Below, piece by piece: positions 1 to 8,536 of a DNA stretch of 64,000 nt. Under the pieces are notes generated by a model that saw only the letters and a program-made list of their open reading frames with translations, was not told the origin of the DNA and did not search any database. Origin of the DNA: UBA2365 sp964594045 (GTDB lineage: Bacteria; Bacteroidota; Bacteroidia; Chitinophagales; Saprospiraceae); NCBI GenBank assembly GCA_964594045.1, contig CAZQKR010000001.1, positions 62,001 through 126,000 of the forward strand, read 5' to 3'. How positions within the stretch are numbered: position 1 is the first letter of the stretch; every line of letters starts with the position of its first letter. The translations under genes and the position numbers were made by a program.

Positions 1-1305
1 ATCTGGAAGGCCTTTCATTTTACTCATTCTGTGCATCATGGTTTTCATCTGGTCAAACTGTTTAATGAACATGTTGACCTCATGTATATCACGTCCACAA
101 CCTTTGGCTATACGTCTTTTTCTGCTCATACTCATGATCTCCGGATTTGCACGTTCCTGAGGTGTCATTGACTGAATAATGGATTCAACTTTCGAGAAGG
201 CTTTGTTATCGATATCCAGATCTTTCGTGACCTTGCTCATACCAGGGATCATATTCATCAATCCTTTCAGGTCGCCCATTTTCTTTATCTGGGCGATCTG
301 GCTAAGAAAGTCGTTAAAATCAAATTTATTCTTCCGGATCTTCTTTTCCAGCAGTTTGGCTTCCTTTTCATCAAACTGTTCCTGAGCTTTTTCGACCAAC
401 GAAACGATATCACCCATTCCAAGTATCCTCTGCGCCATCCTGTCCGGGTAGAACATATCCAGCTGCTCAACTTTCTCACCTGCGCTGACGAATTTGATGG
501 GTTTACCTACAATATACTTAACCGATAAAGCTGCTCCACCCCTGGTATCACCATCCAGCTTGGTCAAAACCACACCGTCATAATCCAGAACTTCGTTGAA
601 AGCTTTTGCCGTATTTACGGCATCCTGACCGGTCATGGAGTCCACAACAAAAAGCGTTTCATGTGGCTGAACAGCCTGGTCGATCCTCCGGATCTCATCC
701 ATCATCTCTTCATCGATCGCCAGACGACCTGCCGTATCTATGATGACCACATTATGATTATTCGTTTTGGCAAAATCAATCGCATTTTTAGCAATGGAAA
801 CCGGGTCTTTTGATTCCGGTTCCTTGTATATCGCTGCGGCGGCTTTTTCTGCGATCACCGTCAGCTGATCAATTGCAGCAGGCCTGTAGACGTCACAGGC
901 AGTTAAAAGAACATTCTTATGTTTTTTCTGCTTAAGATGTAATGCCAGTTTGCCACAGAAAGTCGTCTTTCCGGAACCCTGCAAACCTGCCACGAGTATG
1001 ACTGTTGGCTTTCCGGTCAGATTGATACCTTCTGCCTGCCCGCCCATCAGCTCGATCATTTCATCCATGACGATCTTGACCATGAGCTCACCAGGTTTGA
1101 CCGCCTTCAGAAGGTTGGATTTACCCAATGCCTCTTCCTTGACCTTGTCTGTGAATTCCTTGGCTATCTTGTAATTGACGTCCGCGCTGACCAATGCCCT
1201 TCTGATCTCCTTGACAGATTTTGCAATATTCAGTTCCGTCAATTTACCTTCGCCTTTGATGCTTTTAAGCGCCAGTTCCAATTGTCCCGTTAAATTATCA
1301 AACAT
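1..1305 (-). CDS. ffh: Signal recognition particle protein Ffh (3' end cut by window edge)
   Basis: This is the GTPase subunit of the signal recognition particle, which binds signal sequences of nascent membrane proteins and docks with FtsY at the inner membrane. The reading frame is open from the ATG at 1305 to base 1, giving 435 codons, and the protein leaves the window in the methionine-rich M domain. Ffh is usually about 440-450 residues, so only the last few are missing. Visible motifs are the start MFDNLTGQLELALKSIKGEG, the P-loop GLQGSGKTT (about residue 107), DTAGRL and the M-domain run MKTMMHRMSKMKGLPD. A TATATTTG -7 box lies about 22 bases upstream. Identity is certain. Confidence 0.96.
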   Translation of the reverse strand, partial: MFDNLTGQLELALKSIKGEGKLTELNIAKSVKEIRRALVSADVNYKIAKEFTDKVKEEALGKSNLLKAVKPGELMVKIVMDEMIELMGGQAEGINLTGKPTVILVAGLQGSGKTTFCGKLALHLKQKKHKNVLLTACDVYRPAAIDQLTVIAEKAAAAIYKEPESKDPVSIAKNAIDFAKTNNHNVVIIDTAGRLAIDEEMMDEIRRIDQAVQPHETLFVVDSMTGQDAVNTAKAFNEVLDYDGVVLTKLDGDTRGGAALSVKYIVGKPIKFVSAGEKVEQLDMFYPDRMAQRILGMGDIVSLVEKAQEQFDEKEAKLLEKKIRKNKFDFNDFLSQIAQIKKMGDLKGLMNMIPGMSKVTKDLDIDNKAFSKVESIIQSMTPQERANPEIMSMSRKRRIAKGCGRDIHEVNMFIKQFDQMKTMMHRMSKMKGLPD

Positions 1306-1326
1306 ATCCGTTTAATTTTTAGGCTG

Positions 1327-1334
1327 CAAATATA
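1327..1334 (-). promoter_or_regulatory. Bacteroidota -7 box of ffh
   Basis: On the minus strand this reads TATATTTG, a perfect TAnnTTTG match, ending 22 bases before the ffh ATG. No clear TTTG -33 element is seen at the right distance, so the assignment rests on the -7 box and position. Confidence 0.5.
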
Positions 1335-1584
1335 GATGAAATCCACTGAATTGTAAAACGAAGTTCACATTCTGAATTCATTCACAGGTTTCTTTCCTTC
1401 AATTTTTCTTAAATATTACTTGTTTTGATATAAACACTGCCATTTATGCCATTTTTTCCATCAGATTATACAATATTTGCCAAAATGACAGACATCCAGG
1501 TCAACACAGATCAAAAAAATGTCAGAAAACCGGGATGGCATCATTTATGATCAGAAACTAACATTTATCATTTAAACCAATATT

Positions 1585-1950
1585 ATGGCCACAATTAAGT
1601 TGACAAAGCAAAAATTCCTTGATGATATCTTTGATTATACCACTCAGCAGGAATGGAAATACAAGGGAAAAGTCCCGGCGATCATAGATTTTTACGCTGA
1701 TTGGTGCAGACCGTGTCAAATGGTTGCCCCAGTTCTCGAAGAACTTTCAGAAACCTATAGCGGAAAACTGAATATCTATAAAGTGGATACCGAAGTTGAA
1801 CAGGAACTGGCAGGGGTTTTCCAGATCAGAAGTATACCTAGCATTCTGTTCATACCGGTTGACAGCCAGCCGATGATGCAGGCAGGAGCTCTTCCTAAAT
1901 CTGCATTCATCGAAGTGATCGAGAAGGAATTGATCAAGAGCGAAAATTAA
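1585..1950 (+). CDS. trxA: Thioredoxin
   Basis: This is a 121-residue cytoplasmic thioredoxin, a dithiol-disulfide reductant for proteins. It carries the active site W40-C-R-P-C44; the usual version is WCGPC, so the Gly-to-Arg change is slightly unusual and may shift its redox potential or partner choice. The cis-proline follows in IRSIPSILF near residue 86. There is no signal peptide, so it acts in the cytoplasm. It is a single gene transcribed rightward and is closed by a strong terminator placed inside the convergent gene that follows. The family is certain; the assignment as the main housekeeping thioredoxin is likely but not proven. Confidence 0.92.
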   Translation: MATIKLTKQKFLDDIFDYTTQQEWKYKGKVPAIIDFYADWCRPCQMVAPVLEELSETYSGKLNIYKVDTEVEQELAGVFQIRSIPSILFIPVDSQPMMQAGALPKSAFIEVIEKELIKSEN

Positions 1951-1960
1951 TCCCGGCTTT

Positions 1961-2962
1961 TCAGGCTAAGGAAGTTACCAGATTGACATACTCAGCAAGT
2001 TTGAGTATGTCAATCTTTTTTTTGGCACTGTTCATTACGATGCGCTCCACTCTGCGACTATCCTTCGACGGGTATCCAAAAGATGAGATCGTGTAACCGA
2101 ATTGTAGTAAGAAAGTAAACATTTTCGGAGGTTTCAGGATAAAAACAGGGAAATGATCTATATAATGGATCAGTTTCCTGTCCACATGCTGAAGAAAAAG
2201 ATCCGTATTTTCCCTGAGTTTATGGAAATTCGAATCATATACGGATTGCATTTGCATGAATGCGAACGCATAAGCCGGAGGTACAGGAGATGCACCACCC
2301 CATTGAGGTAAATCACGTATATGGCTGATCATTTCCCGGTCGCCCATAATGATCCCGCCCGGCACAGAATATGCCTTTCCCAGTGAGGCCAGAACAGACA
2401 GGCTGATATGATCCGGCATTTTTTTTGCCTCTCCAAAAATACCCAGACCATCCCGGCCGGTAATGCCTATACCGTGCGAATCGTCGATGATGAGCTGTAT
2501 CTTCTTATTCGGTGGCACCGTTTTGATCTTTTCCATATCAAAAACTTTCAGGTTGATCGGATTGACCGAATTGGCCAATACTACGACCTCTTCATATGGA
2601 CAATTTGAGAGCATGGCCAATAGATCATCTGCATCTTCAAAACGGCTTATACGTAGTAAACTGTTATTCAATGCAGGATGAATGTCTTCCTGGCAAAATA
2701 CCTGATCAAATGTCCGGCAATATGCCAAAACCAAAGCACCCATGAAACTGCCGGAAGCCCCTAAAACAGAAGCAGGGGCGTCAAATTTCCGGACTACAAA
2801 TTCTTCCAGCTGGTCATAGATATCCGGGCATGTGTTGGACAGTCTCGAGCCGGCAAAATGCACACCATACTTTTGCATTCCTTCAGACAGGTATTTGATA
2901 AAATCAGGATGCTCTCCTGCACCCAGATAGTCTGTATTGCTGAAAGTTTTGCTGTGATCCAT
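1961..2962 (-). CDS. PLP-dependent alpha-oxoamine synthase-like / class I-II aminotransferase
   Basis: This is a 333-residue fold-type I pyridoxal-phosphate enzyme closest to the 2-amino-3-ketobutyrate CoA ligase / 8-amino-7-oxononanoate synthase group. The cofactor aspartate and histidine are in IIDDSHGIG (D160-D161, H163), and the Schiff-base lysine is K196 in SLGKAYSVPGG. Family members usually have about 390 residues; this one starts at the equivalent of the NYLG motif and so lacks the N-terminal 40 or so residues. It lies 27 bases downstream of the dipeptide epimerase on the same strand and is probably co-transcribed. The true substrate is unknown; a role in amino acid or murein peptide use is inferred only from neighbours. 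Confidence 0.75.
   Translation of the reverse strand: MDHSKTFSNTDYLGAGEHPDFIKYLSEGMQKYGVHFAGSRLSNTCPDIYDQLEEFVVRKFDAPASVLGASGSFMGALVLAYCRTFDQVFCQEDIHPALNNSLLRISRFEDADDLLAMLSNCPYEEVVVLANSVNPINLKVFDMEKIKTVPPNKKIQLIIDDSHGIGITGRDGLGIFGEAKKMPDHISLSVLASLGKAYSVPGGIIMGDREMISHIRDLPQWGGASPVPPAYAFAFMQMQSVYDSNFHKLRENTDLFLQHVDRKLIHYIDHFPVFILKPPKMFTFLLQFGYTISSFGYPSKDSRRVERIVMNSAKKKIDILKLAEYVNLVTSLA
1981..2023 (+). terminator. Rho-independent terminator of trxA, embedded in the convergent gene
   Basis: A perfect 14-bp stem (1981-1994 with 2002-2015), a 7-base loop and eight T residues (2016-2023) follow the thioredoxin stop. The whole structure lies within the 3' coding end of the minus-strand PLP enzyme, where it encodes the segment KKKIDILKLAEYVNL. 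Confidence 0.88.
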
Positions 2963-2989
2963 CTATATTATCCGGAAAAGTCTTGATGT

Positions 2990-4009
2990 TTACTTTACGA
3001 CCAATTCAGCCCCTGTACCCGGCAGATCGGGAATGGTGATGATCCCGTCAATGATGACGGGGCCTGTTGCGATATCATTTTTCAGCAGCAATGCGCCATC
3101 CATATCCACATAATCGAGGTAAGGAAGCAACTGTCCCACAGCCGCAATGCCGACTGATGATTCTGTCATACATCCAACCATTGTTTTCAGACCCATTTTT
3201 TTCGCTTCGATCAACATCCTTCTGGCAGGTGTGATCCCGCCGGCCTTGACCAGTTTAACATTGATCCCGTGAAAACGGCCTAAACATAAAGGCAGATCTT
3301 TTTCAGTTCTGCATGACTCATCTGCGATCAGGGGTAAGGCACTGTGCTTTTTCACCCACTCCATTTCTTCCCACGATTCATAAGGCATGGGTTGCTCGAT
3401 GAATTCAACTCCCAGATCCTTCATGATCGCAGAATTTTTCACAGTTGTTTCAGCGCTCCAGGCCGTATTGGCATCGATACGGAAAACAGCATCTGTCAAT
3501 TTCCTCAACTCCCGGAGAATTGCGATGTCATCTTCAGTTCCGAGTTTGATCTTGTACAAAGGCCAGGGTTGCTCAAGGAGTTTTTCCTTCATCCTGGGAA
3601 TTTCATCAATGGCAATGGTAAAGTTGGTCATGGGAATATTTTCCATGCTCAAACCCCAGATTTTATAAAGTGGTTTTCCTTGAATTTTCCCATAAAGATC
3701 GTTGGCAGCGATGTCAATGGCACAATGCAGAAATCGCTCGTCTGCCAGCATTGGATGCAGAAAATCCCAGAAAGATTCAGGATCCTTCAAATGATAGGAT
3801 TCGATCACAGGCCTGAGGGATTCGAGTTTTTCGATCATTCCCTCAATACTAAAACCATAATAGCTGGTATCTTCTGTAGCTTCACCAATACCTTTGAAAC
3901 CATCCTGACCGAGCTCAACGATCAGCGTTCTTTGAATATCATAGGAATCCCTGGAGATGGTAAATGTGTGTTTCAGCTCCAGGTCGTAGGTATAATAACT
4001 CAGTTGCAT
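2990..4009 (-). CDS. Dipeptide epimerase (L-Ala-D/L-Glu epimerase type)
   Basis: This is an enolase-superfamily enzyme of the muconate lactonizing subgroup, which epimerizes dipeptides such as L-Ala-D-Glu from peptidoglycan turnover. Catalytic features, numbered from the chosen start, are KIK (K153, K155), metal ligands D179 in RIDAN, E205 in EQP and D230 in ADES, and the second lysine in VKLVKAGG. The frame stays open to 4078, but family members begin close to the MQLSYYTYDL start at 4009 (339 residues), which was chosen. Upstream lies an LD-carboxypeptidase and downstream a PLP enzyme, which fits murein peptide recycling. Substrate specificity cannot be read from sequence alone. Confidence 0.88.
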   Translation of the reverse strand: MQLSYYTYDLELKHTFTISRDSYDIQRTLIVELGQDGFKGIGEATEDTSYYGFSIEGMIEKLESLRPVIESYHLKDPESFWDFLHPMLADERFLHCAIDIAANDLYGKIQGKPLYKIWGLSMENIPMTNFTIAIDEIPRMKEKLLEQPWPLYKIKLGTEDDIAILRELRKLTDAVFRIDANTAWSAETTVKNSAIMKDLGVEFIEQPMPYESWEEMEWVKKHSALPLIADESCRTEKDLPLCLGRFHGINVKLVKAGGITPARRMLIEAKKMGLKTMVGCMTESSVGIAAVGQLLPYLDYVDMDGALLLKNDIATGPVIIDGIITIPDLPGTGAELVVK

Positions 4010-4146
4010 AAATGCTGTATTAATGGAAGTTTGAGATAAAAATAATTCTTCAGTGAGGACATACATTGAATATGTCATCCAAACTGTCTAAGGTCAAAAT
4101 TAACAAATTATACTTGATCCAAAGCTAAAATTGCCTGGAATAAAAA

Positions 4147-5193
4147 TCAGATCACTGCATTTTCCAACAGTTCAATGCGCTTTTTTTCCGTATCAAAGGT
4201 AGCCATCAGACCAACCGGAATGGTACACAGATCGCTGATATGCCCGAAGGAAAATCCATAGCAAACCGGGATTTCCAGTGAGTCCAGATTAAAATCCAGT
4301 GTATCCTTCAAACTCAGTGAAAACTCGCCTTCCTTTGGCTCACAATCCGCAAATTCTCCCAGGATGATCCCTTTTGCTTTGGCAAGATTACAGGACTGGA
4401 ATAATTGTGTCAGCATCCGGTCAATGCGATAAGGTTTTTCACCGACATCCTCCAGAAAAACGAGTTTATCCGTAAAATCCATGGCAAATCCTGTACCTGC
4501 AAGGGCGGCTAACAAACATAAATTGCCTCCCACCAGTTCACCCGTGGCTTTGCCCGGATGGATCACCCGATACACCGTGTTGGTTCCGGAGCCACTGTGA
4601 TTTTCATTGAGCTCGATCGTTACCGGTTCAAATCCTTCCATTGTTACCAGACGGAAATATTGATCGGTATAGGGTGTCATGGTCGTACTTCCAACCGGCC
4701 CATGGAATCCGATCAAACCTGTTTTGAGATAGATCGCCTGCGTCAGTGCTGTGATATCGCTGTATCCAAGCAACATTTTGGGATGGTTCTTGATCAGTTC
4801 GTAGTTAAGGTGAGGAAGCAGCCGGGAAGTACCATATCCACCCCGGATACACCAGATCGCATCCACCTCAGGGTCTTCAAACATACTGTGAATATCGTCT
4901 ATCCTTTCTTCATCGCTACCCGCCAGATAGCCAAACTGGTTGTTGAGATTTTTACCGAATTTTATTTTAAAACCCCTGGCAGCAATCTGATCCATCGCAC
5001 GTGTAAGTGCAGCAGCCGTGAATGGACTGGCCGGTGCGATCAGGCCGATCGTGTCACCTTGCTTCAGCGCCCTTGGTTTGATGACATTCCTGGGGCCAAC
5101 CGGAGGAGGATCCAACATCGTAAAAGGAGAGCAGGCCACCATGCTCAGCCCCGTTCCTATCAATACCATTTTGCTGAAATTTCGTCTTTGCAT
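4147..5193 (-). CDS. LD-carboxypeptidase, S66 family, putative lipoprotein
   Basis: This is a serine carboxypeptidase that removes the terminal D-alanine from murein tetrapeptides by cleaving L,D-bonds. The catalytic triad is visible as the nucleophile S145 in LLGYSDIT, the glutamate in FLEDVGEKPYRID and the histidine in SFGHISDL. The start at 5193 gives MQRRNFSKMVLIGTGLSMVAC, with a twin-arginine-like pair and a lipobox ending at C21, so the mature enzyme is probably a periplasmic lipoprotein; the frame could start 12 codons earlier at 5229. It sits upstream of the epimerase on the same strand with a 137-base gap, forming a likely peptidoglycan-recycling cluster. Confidence 0.88.
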   Translation of the reverse strand: MQRRNFSKMVLIGTGLSMVACSPFTMLDPPPVGPRNVIKPRALKQGDTIGLIAPASPFTAAALTRAMDQIAARGFKIKFGKNLNNQFGYLAGSDEERIDDIHSMFEDPEVDAIWCIRGGYGTSRLLPHLNYELIKNHPKMLLGYSDITALTQAIYLKTGLIGFHGPVGSTTMTPYTDQYFRLVTMEGFEPVTIELNENHSGSGTNTVYRVIHPGKATGELVGGNLCLLAALAGTGFAMDFTDKLVFLEDVGEKPYRIDRMLTQLFQSCNLAKAKGIILGEFADCEPKEGEFSLSLKDTLDFNLDSLEIPVCYGFSFGHISDLCTIPVGLMATFDTEKKRIELLENAVI

Positions 5194-5372
5194 ATTTACT
5201 TTATTTGAAAACCAGAACTTTAAGTTCAAAACCCTGTAAAAGCCAACTGCTCAGTTAACAATTCCGGGATAAATACCATTCATTATAATCAACATAAAAA
5301 TAAAATAATTTTTGGTTGTTATGAAATTCTCCATATCTTTATACAAAATTCAGTACACCTAAATCAGATAAT

Positions 5373-6590
5373 ATGAAGATTTTACCTGTTTTGTTGTCAG
5401 TTATGATCACTCTTATCCTGACACTTTCTTTTTCAAAACCAGCACCGGATTGGGGTTTTTATGCGCATAAGACCATTAATCGAATGGCAGTTTATATTTT
5501 ACCCCCTGAAATGCTGATTTTTTTCAAAAAGCATATCGATTTTATTTCCATACATGCAACTGATCCTGATAAAAGAAGGTATGTTGTCGAAGGTGAAGCG
5601 GTCAGGCATTATATGGACATCGATCACTGGGGTGAACATCCTTTTGAAAACGTACCGTCCAACTGGCATGATGCCTATATGAAATATTTAAGGATCAGGC
5701 TGTTAAATTCACAAGGTGACACATTGATCCTGAAAGATCAAGAATTACCTGTCGATTCTTCATTTATGGAAAAACTGGGAATCGAAATCGACAGAAAAAT
5801 GTTTGATCAATTCATCCAAAAGGAATTGATGGATCATTTTCATGAATCATCCTTCAGATTTTTCCCCGGTCAACTCCCCTGGTTGTCGGTCAGGGAAACT
5901 GTGATCAAAGAAGTGATGTTTGATCAGCATTTTACCGAACACGGTATCGTGCCTTATTTCATCAAAATCCAGTTTGACAAGCTGGTTTACGCTTTTAAGT
6001 TGAAAGACAGTAAATGGATCCTCAGGCTGGCAACAGACCTGGGGCATTACGTCGCTGATCTTCATGTTCCATTGCACACAACCAAAAATTACAATGGCCA
6101 GCTTAGTGGTCAGGATGGTATTCATGCATTCTGGGAAAGCAGGCTGCCAGAGCTTTTTGGTGAGGAAGACTACAGATATTTTGTCGGTAAAGCACAATTT
6201 ATTCCCGATGTGGAAAAATTTGCGTGGAACACACTTTTGGAAAGCAACCGCCTTCATCGTGAAGTGCTGGCCATAGAAAAAAAGATAAGAGGATCCATTC
6301 CCGAAGACCGCCAGTTTTCTTTTGAGATCAGGCTGAATAATGTAGTAAAAATGCCATCTTCTGAACTTTCAAAGGCCTATCACGATGCTTTGGACGGAAT
6401 GGTGGAAAGAAGGATGCAGGAATCAGTTCTTGCTTTGGGTTCACTATGGTTGACTGCATGGATTGAGGCCGGTCAGCCGGTATTGGATATGGATCCCGAA
6501 ATACGATGGACGGCGGAAGAGATAAAGGAAATGGAGCTGTTGGACCAGGGTTATCAAAAAGGCAAAGAGCTCGGCCGTCCTTGTCACTAA
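5373..6590 (+). CDS. Secreted S1/P1 nuclease-like or zinc-dependent phospholipase C-like protein
   Basis: This is a 405-residue exported protein with an N-terminal signal peptide (MKILPVLLSVMITLILTLSF) followed by the mature start around residue 25. The fold is that of the S1/P1 nuclease and phospholipase C superfamily: an N-terminal W-G-xx-A-H-K segment (WGFYAHKTI), an H-Y-x-D segment (RHYMDIDHW) and the metal-binding run LGHYVADLHVPLHTTKN followed by GIHAFWESRLPEL. These histidines and aspartates normally hold three zinc ions. Whether it cleaves nucleic acid or phospholipid is not decided by the motifs. It is a single gene, transcribed toward tRNA-Leu, and no partner genes are adjacent. Confidence 0.8.
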   Translation: MKILPVLLSVMITLILTLSFSKPAPDWGFYAHKTINRMAVYILPPEMLIFFKKHIDFISIHATDPDKRRYVVEGEAVRHYMDIDHWGEHPFENVPSNWHDAYMKYLRIRLLNSQGDTLILKDQELPVDSSFMEKLGIEIDRKMFDQFIQKELMDHFHESSFRFFPGQLPWLSVRETVIKEVMFDQHFTEHGIVPYFIKIQFDKLVYAFKLKDSKWILRLATDLGHYVADLHVPLHTTKNYNGQLSGQDGIHAFWESRLPELFGEEDYRYFVGKAQFIPDVEKFAWNTLLESNRLHREVLAIEKKIRGSIPEDRQFSFEIRLNNVVKMPSSELSKAYHDALDGMVERRMQESVLALGSLWLTAWIEAGQPVLDMDPEIRWTAEEIKEMELLDQGYQKGKELGRPCH

Positions 6591-6601
6591 AGCCTTAATA
6601 C

Positions 6602-6629
6602 AAAAAGAGCTGACAGTTTCGTCAGCTCT
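6602..6629 (-). terminator. Rho-independent terminator of tRNA-Leu
   Basis: On the minus strand a 9-bp stem AGAGCTGAC/GTCAGCTCT (6606-6614 with 6621-6629) with a 6-base loop is followed by TTTTTG, directly after the tRNA-Leu 3' end. Confidence 0.85.
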
Positions 6630-6631
6630 AG

Positions 6632-6715
6632 TACCAAAGGAGGGAATCGAACCCTCACGATATTGCTATCACTGGATTTTGAGTCCAGCGCGTCTACCAA
6701 TTCCGCCACTTTGGC
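6632..6715 (-). tRNA. tRNA-Leu (anticodon CAA)
   Basis: The minus strand folds as a type II tRNA of 84 nt without encoded CCA. The acceptor is GCCAAAG with CTTTGGT (first pair G-T wobble), the anticodon stem CTGGA/TCCAG encloses CTCAAAA, giving anticodon CAA, there is a long variable arm, and the T-arm is GAGGG-TTCGATT-CCCTC. It reads TTG leucine codons. Confidence 0.96.
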
Positions 6716-6738
6716 ATCTCAATTTTTCAATTGCAGGG

Positions 6739-6746
6739 CAAAAATA
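6739..6746 (-). promoter_or_regulatory. -7 box of tRNA-Leu
   Basis: The minus strand reads TATTTTTG, a TAnnTTTG match 23 bases upstream of the tRNA 5' end. No convincing -33 TTTG was found. Confidence 0.45.
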
Positions 6747-6823
6747 CGACAATTATTATAAAAGCTGGTAAAGAAATCGAAAAAAATTAAGCCTGATTTA
6801 TTTTTGAACAACTTTCAGCCTGC

Positions 6824-8524
6824 TCAGGCCATTTTGATTTTTTCCGCTTTGTGAAGCTCCAGTTCCTGGATACTGATGGTACGCATATCCACTTTTCTTA
6901 CCTTTCCGGTAACCGTCATCGGAAATTCTTCAACAAATTTGATGAATCTGGGGATCTTGTAATGTGCGATCCTGCCTTTACAGAATTCCAGAATTTCTTC
7001 TTCCGTTGCTTCAGCTTTTTCTTTGAGTTTGATCCAGGCCATCACTTCTTCACCGAATTTTTCGCTTGGAACACCGATCACCTGCACATCGCTGATCTTG
7101 GGATTGGTATAGAGAAATTCTTCAATTTCTCTCGGATAAATATTCTCACCACCCCTGATGATCATATCCTTGAGCCTTCCAACGATATTGACATAGCCTT
7201 CATCATCCATTACAGCCAGGTCACCTGAATGCATCCATCCTTCCGCATCGATGGATTGTGCAGTTTTCTCTTCGTCTTCCCAGTATCCTTTCATCACGCT
7301 GTAACCTTTGGTGCAAAACTCACCCGGCCGTCCCCGTTCGATGATCTCATTCGTTTCAGGATCGATGATCTTTATTTCAAGGTGAGGATGAACCTGCCCG
7401 ACAGTACCCACTTGTTTTTCGATGGGCGTACCCATTTGGGTCTGGGTGCTGACGGGACTGGTTTCTGTCATTCCGTAAGCGATCTGGACCTGTTCCATGT
7501 GCATGACAGTTTGTACCTTTTTCATCACTTCGATGGGACATGGGGCTCCGGCCATAATTCCGGTTCTCAGGGTACTCAGATGATATTTGCCAAAATCCGG
7601 ATGTTCCAGTTCTGCGATGAACATGGTGGGAACGCCGTGAACTGCTGTTGCTTTATGGTCCTCAACTGCTTTGAGTACTGCTTCTGCATCGAACATTTCG
7701 GAGGGATAGATCATGGTTGCCCCATGAGTCACGCAGCCCAGATTGCCAATGACCATCCCGAAACAATGGTAAAGCGGAACAGGAATGATCACTCTGTCAT
7801 TTTCGGTCAGTTCCATCCTTTCTGCAACAAAATAACCGTTGTTGAGTATATTTTTATGGGTCAGTGTTGCTCCCTTGGGAAAACCTGTCGTCCCTGAGGT
7901 AAACTGAATGTTGATCGGTTCATCAGCATGAAGGCTTTTCTGCCGTTCATCCAGCTGTTCCTGACTTACATGTACCTGATGTTTCAGCAGGGTAAACCAT
8001 GACATCATACCCGGCAAATCTTTCTCGTGCAACCTGACCACTTTTTTCAGGTGAGGCAGTTCATGAGATTGGAGTTCCGTTTCATCATCGAGCATCTCAG
8101 GTGCCAGTTCCTGAACGATACCGCTGTAATTGATGTATTTGGATCTGTCAGCGGTGATGAGCAACTTGACCCCGGCTTTATTAAGGGCGTATTTCAGCTC
8201 ATGTGAACGATAATTGGGGTTGATATTTACCAGAATCGCCCCGATTTTGGCAGTGGCAAACTGTGTCAGCACCCATTCTGAATTATTCAAAGACCAGATA
8301 CCTACCCTGTCACCTTTTTGCACACCGAGTGCCATAAGAGATCTGGCCAGTTCATTCACCCTTTTCAGAAGCGTCTGATAAGTCCATATAATTTGCTGAT
8401 GGTCAACGATCAGTGCCAGTTGCTGAGGAAATTTTTGCGCGATAGAGTCCAGCATATCGCCGACTGTAAATTCCAGGAGGGGTTTATCTGTAATTCCTTG
8501 GGCATAACTTAAGCGCTGTTCCAT
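6824..8524 (-). CDS. Acyl-CoA synthetase (AMP-binding, ACSF2/FadD-like)
   Basis: This is a 566-residue ANL-superfamily ligase that activates a carboxylic acid, probably a medium or long fatty acid, to its CoA thioester through an acyl-AMP. The phosphate-binding motif FTSGTTGFPKGATLTHKN lies near residue 205, QIAYGMTETSP is the adenine/acid region, SGDLAVMDDEGYVNIVGR and LKDMIIRGGENIYPREIEEF are the hinge and C-terminal motifs, and MTVTGKVRKVDMR holds the catalytic lysine. Length is typical. It is followed in the same direction by no gene, but an alpha/beta hydrolase is encoded 18 bases upstream on the same strand, so the two are probably one transcription unit. Substrate chain length is not determinable here. 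Confidence 0.9.
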   Translation of the reverse strand: MEQRLSYAQGITDKPLLEFTVGDMLDSIAQKFPQQLALIVDHQQIIWTYQTLLKRVNELARSLMALGVQKGDRVGIWSLNNSEWVLTQFATAKIGAILVNINPNYRSHELKYALNKAGVKLLITADRSKYINYSGIVQELAPEMLDDETELQSHELPHLKKVVRLHEKDLPGMMSWFTLLKHQVHVSQEQLDERQKSLHADEPINIQFTSGTTGFPKGATLTHKNILNNGYFVAERMELTENDRVIIPVPLYHCFGMVIGNLGCVTHGATMIYPSEMFDAEAVLKAVEDHKATAVHGVPTMFIAELEHPDFGKYHLSTLRTGIMAGAPCPIEVMKKVQTVMHMEQVQIAYGMTETSPVSTQTQMGTPIEKQVGTVGQVHPHLEIKIIDPETNEIIERGRPGEFCTKGYSVMKGYWEDEEKTAQSIDAEGWMHSGDLAVMDDEGYVNIVGRLKDMIIRGGENIYPREIEEFLYTNPKISDVQVIGVPSEKFGEEVMAWIKLKEKAEATEEEILEFCKGRIAHYKIPRFIKFVEEFPMTVTGKVRKVDMRTISIQELELHKAEKIKMA

Positions 8525-8536
8525 GATCTTTTGAAT

